Under the pieces are notes generated by a model, which was not told where the DNA came from, made no database searches, and saw only the letters and a program-made list of their open reading frames with translations. Made by a program: the position numbers and the translations under genes. From JADLBR01 sp964651705 (lineage in GTDB: Bacteria > Verrucomicrobiota > Verrucomicrobiia > JADLBR01), in contig CAZYWZ010000021.1 of assembly GCA_964651705.1 (NCBI GenBank), forward strand, positions 12,806 to 76,805: a stretch of 64,000 nt of DNA, in the 5' to 3' direction. Numbering within the stretch: position 1 is the stretch's first letter; each line of letters starts with the position of its first letter. Shown here piece after piece: positions 25,710 to 34,707 of this stretch.

Positions 25710-27026
25710 TCACTCCTCCCGCTTGTCTCCCCCGCCGCGCGCCCCACTAACGTGCCCCACGAAGAACACCAGCGTCAGGCACGCCAGCAGCGGGATGATG
25801 CCGATGGCCCAGAAGACCGGCGCGTAGCCGGCCCTGTCCACGATCAGTCCCGCGGCGAACGTGAAGGCCGCGCCGCCAAGGCTCGAGCCCATGCCGGTGA
25901 ACCCGACCGCCGTCGCCAGCGATCCCGCCGGAAAAATGTCCGCGTGCAGCGCGTAGATATTCGCGCTCCACATGCCGAATCCGAATGTCGCCACGCACAC
26001 CCACGCGATCGCCGCCGCCGGCGTCGGAGCGCCCACGACCAGCAACCCCGCGGTCATCAGCAGCCCGCCGATCACCATGGCGACCTTCCGCGCCGCCGTA
26101 TCCCGCAAGCCGCCCGCCAGGAGCCGGTCGGAGAGAACGCCGCCGGACACCTTGCCGAAATCCACCGTCAGGTACGGGATCCATCCGTAAAAACCGATCT
26201 CCATGAGCGAGAAGCCGCGCGCCTGCCCCAGGTAGTCCGGCAACCAGAAGACGTAGAACCACCAGACGGGCGTGGCCAGCATCCGCGTCACCAGCATCCC
26301 CCAGGTCGCGCCCGCCCCGATGATCGCGCGCAACCCGCCCCCGGAATCCCGGCCCCGCGAAGGCGCCGGACCCACCTCCCCCAGCACCGCGGCGCGATCT
26401 TCCGCGGTCAGCCACGCGTGCTGCTCCGGCTCCCTATAGATCTTCAGCCAGCCGGCCAGCCACACGAAACCCAGCACCGCGGTGCCCGCGAAGGCGGCGC
26501 GCCAGCCGAATTGCATCGCCAGGAGCGCGACGAGCGGCGGCGCCAGCACGGCGCCGATGGCCGCCCCGCTATCGAATACCGCCATCGCCATCCCGCGGCG
26601 CTTCGGGGGAAACCATCGGGCGACGACCTTGGCCCCCGCCGGCCAGTTGCCGGCCTCGCTCAAGGCCAGGCAGCAGCGGAACACGCCCAGGCTCACCGCG
26701 CCGCGCGCGAAGGCGTGCGCCATCGCCGACAGCGACCACGCCACCACAAAGATGATGAAGCTCGCCCGCGTCCCGATCTTGTCCACCACCATGCCCGCGC
26801 CGAGTTGGGCGACGGTATACGCCAGCATGAATACCATCGTGATCGTGCCGTAATCCACGCTGCTCAGGCCCAGGTCCGTGCGCAGCGTGGGCAGCAGCAC
26901 CGACAGGGCCTGCCGATCGAGATAGTTGATGACCGTCGCGAAGAACAGCAGCCCCAGGATGAGCCAGCGCAGTCGCTCCAGCGGCATGCCACCCGATGCG
27001 GGACCCGCGTTCTCGGGGCGCGCCAT
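25710..27026 (-). CDS. MFS transporter, ExuT-like anion:cation symporter family
   Basis: A 438-residue inner-membrane protein with about 12 hydrophobic segments. NYLDRQALSVLLP in the first segment, KIGTRASF in loop 2-3 and EAGNWPAGAKVVARWFPPKRRG are typical of hexuronate/sugar-acid carriers of the ACS family. Between GH115 (1 bp gap) and uxuB (4 bp gap), it is well placed to import glucuronate or aldouronates as they are released. The start follows GGAGGAGAAATAGG. Confidence 0.87.
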   Translation of the reverse strand: MARPENAGPASGGMPLERLRWLILGLLFFATVINYLDRQALSVLLPTLRTDLGLSSVDYGTITMVFMLAYTVAQLGAGMVVDKIGTRASFIIFVVAWSLSAMAHAFARGAVSLGVFRCCLALSEAGNWPAGAKVVARWFPPKRRGMAMAVFDSGAAIGAVLAPPLVALLAMQFGWRAAFAGTAVLGFVWLAGWLKIYREPEQHAWLTAEDRAAVLGEVGPAPSRGRDSGGGLRAIIGAGATWGMLVTRMLATPVWWFYVFWLPDYLGQARGFSLMEIGFYGWIPYLTVDFGKVSGGVLSDRLLAGGLRDTAARKVAMVIGGLLMTAGLLVVGAPTPAAAIAWVCVATFGFGMWSANIYALHADIFPAGSLATAVGFTGMGSSLGGAAFTFAAGLIVDRAGYAPVFWAIGIIPLLACLTLVFFVGHVSGARGGGDKREE

Positions 27027-27027
27027 C

Positions 27028-29121
27028 CTATTTCTCCTCCAGCGGGGCTAGCCCGGCCCAGCGTTCCGCGAGCCGGACCGTGTCCTCGCGCAAGGCCGGC
27101 AGGTTCATGCGCCAGTCGCCACGGTACCAATCGGCCCACGGCCCCCACTCCGCGCGTTTCCGGTATTCCAGCACACCGCCCAGCGCATCCGCGGCGCCGC
27201 GCGCCTTCTCCGCCGCCCCGCCGACCTCGAGGGAGGCGAACGCGCGCACGCCACCGCAGAGCTCTTCCAGCCAACGGCTGAGACCGGCCATCGTCTCGGC
27301 CTGCACCAGCAGGTTGTCTACGAAGAACGCCCGCCTCTCCGGCGCGATCCGTCCCATGACCCCGTTCGCGCCGTCCGCCACCTTCCGGAAGTTGTGCGCC
27401 GAGGTTCTGGCGAGCGGTTCGTAGCGGTCCAGCAATTTATAGGTCTCCGCCCGGCCTGCGTATGCGGGATACGTATCGCGATCGAGCGCGGCGTCGAGCA
27501 GCGACTTCCCGGCAAAGCGCACCACGCCGTCCAGCATCAGCGCTCCCTTCTGGGACAGCGGCACAAAGGCGGCGAAGAACGCGCCGTAGGCGCGCGCCGC
27601 CTCTTCGGCGGCCGGCTCGCCAAACTCCCGGGCGCACCAGCGCCGCAGGAACGCCTCGGCCGAAAGGCCCGGATCGCCCCATGTCAGCTCGGCCACCGCC
27701 TCGGTCTGCAGGATCACCTCGCGTATGCTGCCGACGTTCAGGACGCTCAGATAGGTATCGCCCTTTCGGGCGATCTCCGAGTAGTTGCGCGCCATCCTCT
27801 CGAGCGGCACACCCTGAACCAGCCGCGGCCCCGCCCCCCAGAATGCAGCGTGGTAGTACACGCCGTAGTCGCGGCCAGGCTCGCGATCGATCTGGCGAAA
27901 GTCGTCCTGCATCTCTTGGGTCGCGCCCTCGTCCGAAAACACCACCGTCACGCCGTCGGGAAATCTCAGGTGGCCCTTGGCGTGCAGGCCCGAGCCCTCG
28001 GCCCAGAGGGTTGCGGTTGCCGGCGGCGCCGCGCCTGTCGCCTCCCGCGCCAACTCCCACTGCCGGCCTATGGCTCGCGACACAAGGGCCCCCCGTTCCT
28101 GATCCGTCTTGGGGGCGCTCGGGTCCGTGCTCCAAAAGGCCCGATCGGCCGCGCCCCGCAGGCCCAGTTGCCAGATCACATTCGGGTACTTCGCCCAGAG
28201 CCTGGCGTAGTGCCCCCACACGATCTCCATCTCCCGGGGGTTCTTCGTGTACGAGAATTCGAGTTTCTTCCCGCGATCGCGCCAGTAGTTTCGGAAACAG
28301 AACGCGCTGACGCCCAAAGGCTGCGTGTGGTGCTGCGACACGAATAGCCCGCGGCGGCACGCCGCCTCCACGATGCGCCGGTCGCAGGCCGACTCCAGAT
28401 CGATGTAGGAACCCGGGATGATCAGGTTGCAGCGCAACCGCAGCGCCGTCTCGAACACCTTCTCGTAGACCTCGTCGGCGATGGGACGATGGAAATAGAA
28501 ATGCACCAGCCTCCGCCGCTCGTCGCTCAACTTCCATCCCGTGATCAGATCCTCGTCATTGAGAAACCATCCGCGGAACCGGAACACCGGTCCAGTCGGC
28601 CGCGCATCGCCGCCGTCCACCACGACGCGATCGCGCCTCGCGGGGGGCAGCCCGGTCCAGTTGCCGATGGGATCGATGCCGAGATGTTTCGCGGCAAAGT
28701 CGTAGATCCCGAAGATGGTGCCCCGCGCATCGCTGCCGGCGATGACCATCACCCGGGCGCCGCCGTCGAGGCGCCCCACGGGCCAGTTCCTAAAAGTCTC
28801 CCATCTGCCGACCAGATCATCGGCCGGCACCCCAACCGAGGCCAGCAGCGCCTTGCCCGCCGCGCAGTCGGCGCTGCCGACCACGATCAGCCTCCCCTTG
28901 GCCCCTTCCAGCGAATGGGCGATGCTCGGCGCGACGCCCGTCACGCGCTCGATGTCGCGCACGAGATCCTTGGCCGCCAGAAGGACGCAACCCTGCTCGC
29001 TCCCCGCAAGCACGATGCGCGCCGCCTCTTCGCCGGCGGCCAACTCGAACCGCGCCGCGGCGGGCGGATCCGCGCGGAGCGGCGCGAGGGCCGATAGTGC
29101 CAGAAGGCTTGCCGCTTTCAT
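27028..29121 (-). CDS. GH115-like alpha-glucuronidase (second of two)
   Basis: 697 residues, secreted (signal MKAASLLALSALAPLRA). It is collinear with 17040-19217: FRGWFLNDEDLITGW, NLIIPGSYIDLE, SQHHTQPLGVSAF, WQLGLRGAADRAFW, VVFSDEG. The two paralogues differ enough to suggest different substrates. It is followed after 1 bp by the ExuT-like transporter. The start is chosen for the signal peptide; a longer frame of 12 residues exists upstream. Confidence 0.78.
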   Translation of the reverse strand: MKAASLLALSALAPLRADPPAAARFELAAGEEAARIVLAGSEQGCVLLAAKDLVRDIERVTGVAPSIAHSLEGAKGRLIVVGSADCAAGKALLASVGVPADDLVGRWETFRNWPVGRLDGGARVMVIAGSDARGTIFGIYDFAAKHLGIDPIGNWTGLPPARRDRVVVDGGDARPTGPVFRFRGWFLNDEDLITGWKLSDERRRLVHFYFHRPIADEVYEKVFETALRLRCNLIIPGSYIDLESACDRRIVEAACRRGLFVSQHHTQPLGVSAFCFRNYWRDRGKKLEFSYTKNPREMEIVWGHYARLWAKYPNVIWQLGLRGAADRAFWSTDPSAPKTDQERGALVSRAIGRQWELAREATGAAPPATATLWAEGSGLHAKGHLRFPDGVTVVFSDEGATQEMQDDFRQIDREPGRDYGVYYHAAFWGAGPRLVQGVPLERMARNYSEIARKGDTYLSVLNVGSIREVILQTEAVAELTWGDPGLSAEAFLRRWCAREFGEPAAEEAARAYGAFFAAFVPLSQKGALMLDGVVRFAGKSLLDAALDRDTYPAYAGRAETYKLLDRYEPLARTSAHNFRKVADGANGVMGRIAPERRAFFVDNLLVQAETMAGLSRWLEELCGGVRAFASLEVGGAAEKARGAADALGGVLEYRKRAEWGPWADWYRGDWRMNLPALREDTVRLAERWAGLAPLEEK

Positions 29122-29134
29122 CGTGAGACGGGCC

Positions 29135-29905
29135 TCATGGCAACCCCATGCCGCCATCCACGCTGAGGTCTACGCCGGTGATGTAACGGCCCGCGTCCGA
29201 GCACAGCAGCAGCGCCGCGCCCACGCAATCCCCGGCCTCGCCGAACGCCCGCAAAGGGATCATCTCCCGCACCCGGGCCGCATACGCCTCGTCGGCCAGC
29301 GCCCCGGTGTTCCTGTCCGTCAGGATCACCCCAGGCGCCAGGTTGTTCACGGTGATCCCGTCCGGCCCAAGCTGCTTGGCCAAATTGCGCGCCATGTTCT
29401 CCTGCGCCGCCTTGCTCGCGGCATAGGCGACCATGTCCGGGTGCGGGCGCCGCTGCTGCACGCTGCCGATCATCAGGACCCGGCCCCACCTCCGCTCGCG
29501 CATGCCCGGCACCGCGGCCCGCACCATCTCCAGCGCCGCGTGGAAATTCACCCGCATCTGCAGCTCCGACTCCTCGCGCGTCACCTCGGCCCAAGGCTTC
29601 CGGATCTGCAACGACGCGTTCAGCACCAGGATGTCCAACCTCCCCAGCGCGCCGATCGCCTCCGCCACGACCCGCCCCGGCACGCCGATCTCCCCCAGAT
29701 CGCCGGCCACCGCCACGCCCCGCGCCGAAAGCGCGCGAACCTCGCCCAGCGCGGCATCGAGCGCCACGCCCGGCCTCGTCCCGTGCACCGCCACCGCCGC
29801 CCCGCATTCCGCCAGCCCCAGGGCGATCGCCCGACCGATGCCCCGCGACGAGCCCGTCACCAGCGCCGCGCGGCCGCCGAGGTCGAAATATTCCCGCGCG
29901 CCCAT
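29135..29905 (-). CDS. SDR-family oxidoreductase
   Basis: 256 residues: GGRAALVTGSSRGIGRA nucleotide-binding motif, LVLNAS in place of NNAG, Ser in MIGSVQQRR, and YAASKAAQ with the catalytic Tyr and Lys, ending YITGVDLSVDGGMG. A classical SDR, probably oxidising or reducing a sugar or sugar acid. It is the first gene after a 147-bp gap with an operator-like dyad, so it likely heads a transcription unit with GH115, ExuT, UxuB, GH5 and the pyruvyl-transferase-family gene. The ATG at 29905 starts just before the Rossmann fold. Confidence 0.82.
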   Translation of the reverse strand: MGAREYFDLGGRAALVTGSSRGIGRAIALGLAECGAAVAVHGTRPGVALDAALGEVRALSARGVAVAGDLGEIGVPGRVVAEAIGALGRLDILVLNASLQIRKPWAEVTREESELQMRVNFHAALEMVRAAVPGMRERRWGRVLMIGSVQQRRPHPDMVAYAASKAAQENMARNLAKQLGPDGITVNNLAPGVILTDRNTGALADEAYAARVREMIPLRAFGEAGDCVGAALLLCSDAGRYITGVDLSVDGGMGLP

Positions 29906-30035
29906 GCGCTCAACGCCCCCCTCCCCGGGAAATCTCGCACGCCCGCACGCGCCCGCACGCCTCGCCACACAGACCGCCCATGGCCCAGAGGATGCCTCCC
30001 GCGCCGCCCAAGTCAATTCTTTCCAGAATTTTCAT

Positions 30036-30051
30036 AGTTCAATAGTGAACT
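30036..30051 (-). promoter_or_regulatory. Dyad AGTTCA-ATAG-TGAACT in the gap before the SDR-GH115-exuT-uxuB unit
   Basis: A perfect 6-bp inverted repeat with a 4-nt spacer, fitting the TTCA-N4-TGAA pattern of the GH10, GH13 and IclR promoters. The surrounding 30005-30060 is conspicuously AT-rich. It starts 2 bp past the stop of the upstream MFS gene and 130 bp before the SDR start. Confidence 0.55.
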
Positions 30052-30052
30052 C

Positions 30053-31348
30053 CTATCGCGCGTCGTCGCACACGAGATCCTTCGGGAAGCACGTCTTCGT
30101 GGCGACGAACACCAGCGCCGCCCCCGCCAGATAAACGAACGCCAGCGAGGCCAGGCCGACGCCCAGGCTGATATGCTGTTTGACATAGCCGAGCAGGACC
30201 GGCGAGGTTGCGCCCACCGTGAATGCGCAGCAGAGCATGAGGCCGGTGGCCGACGACCGGTACCGCGGCGGGATCACGTCGAACAGGGCGGCAAAGAGAT
30301 TCGAATCGTATATCCCGCGGAAGAATCCGAAGCCCGCGAGCGCGACGTAGACCATCCCCAGGCTCCCGGATGTCCCCATCACCCAGATGAACGGCGCGCC
30401 CAGCAGCAGGCCGAGGTATTCCATCTCCATCCGGATCGCCGGCCTGCGCGCCGCGAGGCGATCCGAGACCCGCCCCCCGACCATCACGCCGATGAAGGCG
30501 AAGATGTAGTGATACAGCATGGAGTTCAGCGCCGCGTCTTTCACCGAGAGATGAAATTTCTCGTAGAGGAAGGTCGGCATCCACGTCATGTACCCGACGC
30601 CCGCGAACACCATCCCGCCGAACGCCAGGCTCAGGAAATAGAGAGTGCGCGTGCGAAGGACGGCCCGCAGCACTTCCGCGAGGCGGACATCCCTGCCCTC
30701 CGCAGGGAGCATCGTGGCGCAGACATTCTTGCCTGCGTCGCCGGCCGGGGAACCGCAGGCAGGAATGCCCGCGTCATGGTGCTCGTTCCTGAGCCGCATC
30801 GCGACGACCGCGGCCATCAGCAGACCGAAGGAGCCAAAGGTGTAGAACGTGGCGCGCCAGCCATGGCTCTCGCCGACCCACCCCGCGATCCAGCTGCTCG
30901 CCACGATGCCCACATACAGGGAGCTCTGGTGCACGGCCATCGCCTGCGCCCGGGTCTTGTGGTGGTACTGGCCTATGAGCGAATTGGCCGCGGGGTAGTA
31001 GAAGGCTTCGCCGACACCGGTGGCCACGCTCCGGAACAGGACGAGCGCCAGTATCCCCCCGCTCAAGCCGGTGCAGAGCGTGCCGGCGCTGAACGTCAGC
31101 AGGCTCAGGCAGACGATCCACTTCTTGGTGACAAAATCCCCGAGGCAGCCCGCGATCGGAACGAAGGCGCCATAGAGCAGGGTGAATGCCGTCGCCACCA
31201 GGCCGAGCTGCACGTCGCTGAGGCCCAGGTCGGCCTTGATCAGCGGCAGCACCGCGTTGTAGATCTGCCGGTCCCCCTGGTTCAGGAAGTATGCCACCCA
31301 GAGGATAGCGAGCAGTTCCCATTTGTAAGTGCGGGGTGCGCCTCTCAT
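30053..31348 (-). CDS. MFS transporter with a palindromic repeat inserted in its central loop
   Basis: 431 residues and about 12 membrane segments: YFLNQGDRQIYNAVLPLIKADLGLS in segment 1, then GEAFYYPAANSLIGQYHHKTRAQAMA. The cytoplasmic loop between segments 6 and 7 contains DAGIPACGSPAGDAGKNVCATM, the translation of the inverted repeat at 30718-30773. The reading frame is intact and both halves look normal, so the protein is probably functional. It is likely a sugar-acid or oligosaccharide-derived anion carrier of the ACS type, distinct from the second ExuT-like gene at 25710. Confidence 0.83.
   Translation of the reverse strand: MRGAPRTYKWELLAILWVAYFLNQGDRQIYNAVLPLIKADLGLSDVQLGLVATAFTLLYGAFVPIAGCLGDFVTKKWIVCLSLLTFSAGTLCTGLSGGILALVLFRSVATGVGEAFYYPAANSLIGQYHHKTRAQAMAVHQSSLYVGIVASSWIAGWVGESHGWRATFYTFGSFGLLMAAVVAMRLRNEHHDAGIPACGSPAGDAGKNVCATMLPAEGRDVRLAEVLRAVLRTRTLYFLSLAFGGMVFAGVGYMTWMPTFLYEKFHLSVKDAALNSMLYHYIFAFIGVMVGGRVSDRLAARRPAIRMEMEYLGLLLGAPFIWVMGTSGSLGMVYVALAGFGFFRGIYDSNLFAALFDVIPPRYRSSATGLMLCCAFTVGATSPVLLGYVKQHISLGVGLASLAFVYLAGAALVFVATKTCFPKDLVCDDAR
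30718..30773. repeat. Palindromic element within the MFS coding sequence
   Basis: Arms CGCAGACATTCTTGCCTGCG and CGCAGGCAGGAATGCCCGCG are inverse with three mismatches over 20 nt, around a GC-rich loop. The core GCAGACATTCTTG is shared with the intergenic palindrome at 4595. Confidence 0.8.
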
Positions 31349-31400
31349 AATTTTCGTCAGGCCTCCGTCTTCTGCGCGCGGCGGGGGCGGCGACCCGCCC

Positions 31401-32654
31401 TCACCGCTCCTCCACCCGGTCGCCCCGGATATGAAAGATGCCCGTGTGACGCCCCTCCAAGGTCAGGCGCATCGACCGCTCCCCGCACCGGACCTTGGCG
31501 ACCGTCTTCTCCCGATCCCCCTGCCACGGGTTGACCGCCATCACGATCCACTCATCGGGCGCGACCCTCATCTTGCGCACCAGCGGGCGCCTCTCCTTCC
31601 AGAGCACGTGCGCGGGCTCGTCAATCACGAGGCTCGCCCGAGAGAGCTTCTCCGAGAGGTCCGCGACGCGGCCCAGGCTCTCCGCGAAAGCCGGCAGCAT
31701 CCTATAGGGTTGGCCCGCCTGCCCCGGCTCCCATCCCCACAGCACCAGCCCGCGCGCGCCGCTGAAGAACGGCAACACCGCCATCGCCTCGACCAGATAC
31801 GGCGCAAGTTCCTGGCCCTCGAGCTCCTTGTTGCTGCTGTGATACCGCAGCCACTCGTAGGCGTACACCGGCTTGTTGCCAAAGCCGCGCGTCCGTTGCC
31901 AGTTCTCCTCGACATTCGACGCCATATAATAGATCGAGTCGGGAGACTCGTAGAACACGTAGATGCTCGCCACGTAAAAGTCCACGTGTGGGTCGATGTG
32001 CGGCCATAGCAGCATGTCGGTTCGGTGGGTCCCGTCGATCTGTTGCGCGGACTTTCCGGCGATGCCCCAGTAATCGCGCCGAAAGGGCTGCACGCCATAG
32101 ATGCCCACCGGCTGGCCGGGGTGCCGCTGTTTCGCCCACTGGCACGGGAGCGAATACCATGTCGCCCATTCCCGGAAGTAGGCTTCGGCAAAGGACGCGG
32201 CGTCCCTCGCCCCGGACGCGGCTCGCGCGTCGGCCTCCGCCCACGCCTTGGCGGCGTCCTGCTCGAAGTCGAATTCGATGTCGTGGACGAAGATGGCCCC
32301 CCGGCCCCCCATCGTGTCGATGTTTCGCCTGATGATCCGCTCGAAGAAATCGGGCTTCCGCCAGGGATTGATGCCGCCCCCCTTGAGGTAGTCGTCGATG
32401 TTCTCCTTCTGCTTGCCCGGATAGTCGGAATAGGTCCCCAGCAGGTCCACCGGAAGGAACCCCCGAGCGGCCGCCTGGGCGGCGCTCTCCTCCGCGGCCC
32501 CGCACACGTTCCAGAAGACCCGCAGATCCCCAGCCATCGGCACGGCCCGCACCTTCTCCCAGGATGGGAGGACTGACTCCGATCCAACGGCGCCGGCGCC
32601 CGCCGTCGCCACGACCACCAGGAACGCGATCGATAACCCCGCGATCATTTTCAT
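31401..32654 (-). CDS. Secreted protein of unknown family, possibly a TIM-barrel glycosidase
   Basis: 417 residues with a signal peptide (about 1-24). I do not recognise the family. Visible features: FVHDIEFDFEQDAAKAW with a cluster of acids around residue 130, PVGIYGVQPFRRDYWG, HVDFYVASIYVFYE, KPVYAYEWLRYH and GLVLWGWEPG, an order of strand-ending acids and aromatics typical of a (beta/alpha)8 hydrolase, and loosely reminiscent of hyaluronidase-like barrels. A small beta domain ends the protein. Two ATG codons 6 bp apart are possible starts; GAGG precedes both. It sits between a glucarate-dehydratase-like enolase and an MFS gene. Confidence 0.7.
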   Translation of the reverse strand: MKMIAGLSIAFLVVVATAGAGAVGSESVLPSWEKVRAVPMAGDLRVFWNVCGAAEESAAQAAARGFLPVDLLGTYSDYPGKQKENIDDYLKGGGINPWRKPDFFERIIRRNIDTMGGRGAIFVHDIEFDFEQDAAKAWAEADARAASGARDAASFAEAYFREWATWYSLPCQWAKQRHPGQPVGIYGVQPFRRDYWGIAGKSAQQIDGTHRTDMLLWPHIDPHVDFYVASIYVFYESPDSIYYMASNVEENWQRTRGFGNKPVYAYEWLRYHSSNKELEGQELAPYLVEAMAVLPFFSGARGLVLWGWEPGQAGQPYRMLPAFAESLGRVADLSEKLSRASLVIDEPAHVLWKERRPLVRKMRVAPDEWIVMAVNPWQGDREKTVAKVRCGERSMRLTLEGRHTGIFHIRGDRVEER

Positions 32655-32711
32655 CACCTCAACCCCCTCAACGTGGTTTCGCATTCCTCGGCGAGGCCAT
32701 GGGCCCGCCTC

Positions 32712-33902
32712 TCACATCCCCCCCACGACAGGAAACCACTCCGGGCGGCGCGGGTCCTGGTGGAATCGCGCGTAGTAGTCGCCCTTCTCGGCGTAGCAAC
32801 GCTCGTATTTCACCATCTTGTCCTCGTCCAACTCGACGCCAAGCCCGGGGCCCGTCGGCACCCGCAGGCAGCCGCCCTCGTACCGCATCTTGCCACCGGC
32901 GATGATGTCATCGGTCAGGTGATTGTAGACGGCGTCCCCGGCAAAATGCATCTCGGGGATCGTGCATGCGGTGTGGAGCATCGCCGCCATCTCCACGCCG
33001 AATTCCGCGCCGCTGTGCATCCCGACGCCCAGGTTGAACGTCCGCAGCACGGCGCAGAGATCCTTTACCCCGCGCGGGCCCTCCCAGTAATGCAGGTCCG
33101 TCAGCACGACATCCGCCGCGCCCAGGCGTATCGCGGGACCAAGGTCGTCGAATTTCGCCGGATACATGTTCGTCGCGATGGGTATCCTCACCTGGCGCCT
33201 CACGGCCGCGAGCCCCTCGATGCCCCAGGCGGGATCCTCGAGGTACTCCAGGCCGATCGGCTCCAGCCGCCGCCCGACGCGCACCGCCGTCGCCACCGAC
33301 CAAACGCCATTGGCGTCCACGCGCAGATTGAAACCCGGCCCGAATCGCTCGCGGCACAGCTCCATCACCCGCACCTCTTCATCCGGGTCCACCACGCCCC
33401 CCTTCATCTTGAACGTCCGCACGCCCAGCGTCTCGTGCAGTTCCTCGGCCTGCCGGACGAGGTCTTCGGCGCACGCGTCGTCGCCGCCGCCGGGGCGATC
33501 GTACCGCCAGCTCAACTCGCCCATCATAGGCACCCGGTCCCGGACCGGCCCCCCGAGCAGGTCGCACACCGGCCGCCCGAGCACCTTCCCCTGGATGTCG
33601 AGACAGGCGATCTCGATCGCCCCATAGAGCCGGGCGTTGGATAAATAATAGATGCTGCGCAGCACCTTCAGCTTGATCGTCTCAAGATGAAATGGGTCCA
33701 GGCCCACGACGCGCGGCCTGAGCTTCAGCAGCGCTGCCCGCTGGTCGCCCCCGCCGACTTCCCCGAGCCCCACGACGCCATCGTCCGTGATCAGCTCCAG
33801 CACCGTCCGCAGAAAATACCCGGGATGGACTCCCGTGTTGTGCCGCAGCTGGCAATCCAGCGGGATCGCCACGCACCGAACTTTCATGTCGACAATTTTC
33901 AT
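32712..33902 (-). CDS. Enolase-superfamily sugar-acid dehydratase, glucarate-dehydratase-like (copy 1)
   Basis: 396 residues. N-terminal capping domain to about 125, then the barrel: TFKMKGGV with the K-x-K catalytic pair, LRVDANGVWS (metal ligand), YLEDPAWG, IPIATNM (the Asn of the GudD family), VLTDLHYWEG and GVGMHSGAEFG with the general-base His. The set matches the glucarate dehydratase subgroup. Likely a sugar-acid dehydratase acting on glucarate or another uronate-derived acid. It aligns end to end with 41314-42504. The start MKIVDMK is taken by analogy with that copy, although its ribosome-binding site is weak. Confidence 0.83.
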   Translation of the reverse strand: MKIVDMKVRCVAIPLDCQLRHNTGVHPGYFLRTVLELITDDGVVGLGEVGGGDQRAALLKLRPRVVGLDPFHLETIKLKVLRSIYYLSNARLYGAIEIACLDIQGKVLGRPVCDLLGGPVRDRVPMMGELSWRYDRPGGGDDACAEDLVRQAEELHETLGVRTFKMKGGVVDPDEEVRVMELCRERFGPGFNLRVDANGVWSVATAVRVGRRLEPIGLEYLEDPAWGIEGLAAVRRQVRIPIATNMYPAKFDDLGPAIRLGAADVVLTDLHYWEGPRGVKDLCAVLRTFNLGVGMHSGAEFGVEMAAMLHTACTIPEMHFAGDAVYNHLTDDIIAGGKMRYEGGCLRVPTGPGLGVELDEDKMVKYERCYAEKGDYYARFHQDPRRPEWFPVVGGM

Positions 33903-33927
33903 GCCACGTCGCCCGCGGAATCCGGCC

Positions 33928-34686
33928 TCACCACTTCGAGAACGCTTCGACGAACGCCAGCACGCCCGCCACGATACCCTCGAAGAACCGCTTTCCCTTG
34001 GCCGCCGTCGCCAGCCGCGGGTCACCGATGACGCCGCTCTCCGACATCTCGTGAAATTCCTCCACGAAATAGGCGGGCCGCGCGTGCTGCATATCAACCA
34101 GCCGATACGGATCGCGGCGCCTTGGGCCGTCGCGCTTCGCGAGCGCCATGTCCACGCGATCTGGGCGCAGGTGCAACATGAGCGAGGTCTCCATCTCGCA
34201 GGCGTGGCCAATGCCCCCGGGCCCCGACTCGCGCACCGCCTTGATGGCCTCGGCCGCCAGGGACCAGTACGACGCGAAAACAAAACGCACCCCGGGGAAT
34301 CGGCTCTTGAGTTCCCGGAGGGCCGCGCGCGCGGGCACGTCATTCCCGCCGTGCCCATTCAGGAGGAATACCTTCCTCGCCCCCATGCCAGCGACGCAGC
34401 CGCACAGTTCCACGAGGAGCTGGATGTACGGCATCTGGTGAGCGCTCAGCGTGCCCGGATAGGCCAGGTGGTGCGTCGAGTGCCCCACCCACAACGTCGG
34501 CAACAGCAGGATCTTTTCCGGGCGTTTCCTCTCCAGCGCCCGCGCGATCCCCGTCACGATGTCCGCATCTGTCGTGAACGGCAGGTGGGGGCCGTGCTGC
34601 TCGAACGAGCCCAGTGGCAAGACCACGACCTTTCGCGCGATCTTCGCCCCCTTCACATTGGGCCAATTCATTTCATCCAACCGCAT
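33928..34686 (-). CDS. Creatininase-family amidohydrolase
   Basis: 252 residues. Metal-binding motifs of the creatininase fold are complete: LGSFEQHGPHLPFTTDADI (Glu, His, Asp ligands), VGHSTHHLAYPGTL, LLNGHGGND and GHACEMETSLML. Members hydrolyse amides or lactams (creatinine, formamides, pterin-like compounds). In this locus an amide formed on an amino sugar or a lactam/lactone step is a plausible but unproven role. GGAGG lies 4 nt before the ATG; 25 bp separate it from the downstream enolase. Confidence 0.87.
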   Translation of the reverse strand: MRLDEMNWPNVKGAKIARKVVVLPLGSFEQHGPHLPFTTDADIVTGIARALERKRPEKILLLPTLWVGHSTHHLAYPGTLSAHQMPYIQLLVELCGCVAGMGARKVFLLNGHGGNDVPARAALRELKSRFPGVRFVFASYWSLAAEAIKAVRESGPGGIGHACEMETSLMLHLRPDRVDMALAKRDGPRRRDPYRLVDMQHARPAYFVEEFHEMSESGVIGDPRLATAAKGKRFFEGIVAGVLAFVEAFSKW

Positions 34687-34707
34687 GCATCCTCCTCCGT
34701 GTCGCGA

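Noticed and set aside
31543..31743. Small genes inside the MITE-like and REP regions
   Set aside because: The encoded peptides are translations of repeat arms (for example MDTNGHEW and SVTRWAT types) rather than independent genes.
34359..34687. N-terminal extension or domain fusion for the enolase at 32712
   Set aside because: The open frame extends far upstream but overlaps the creatininase gene in another frame and shows no homology; the start matches that of the paralogue.
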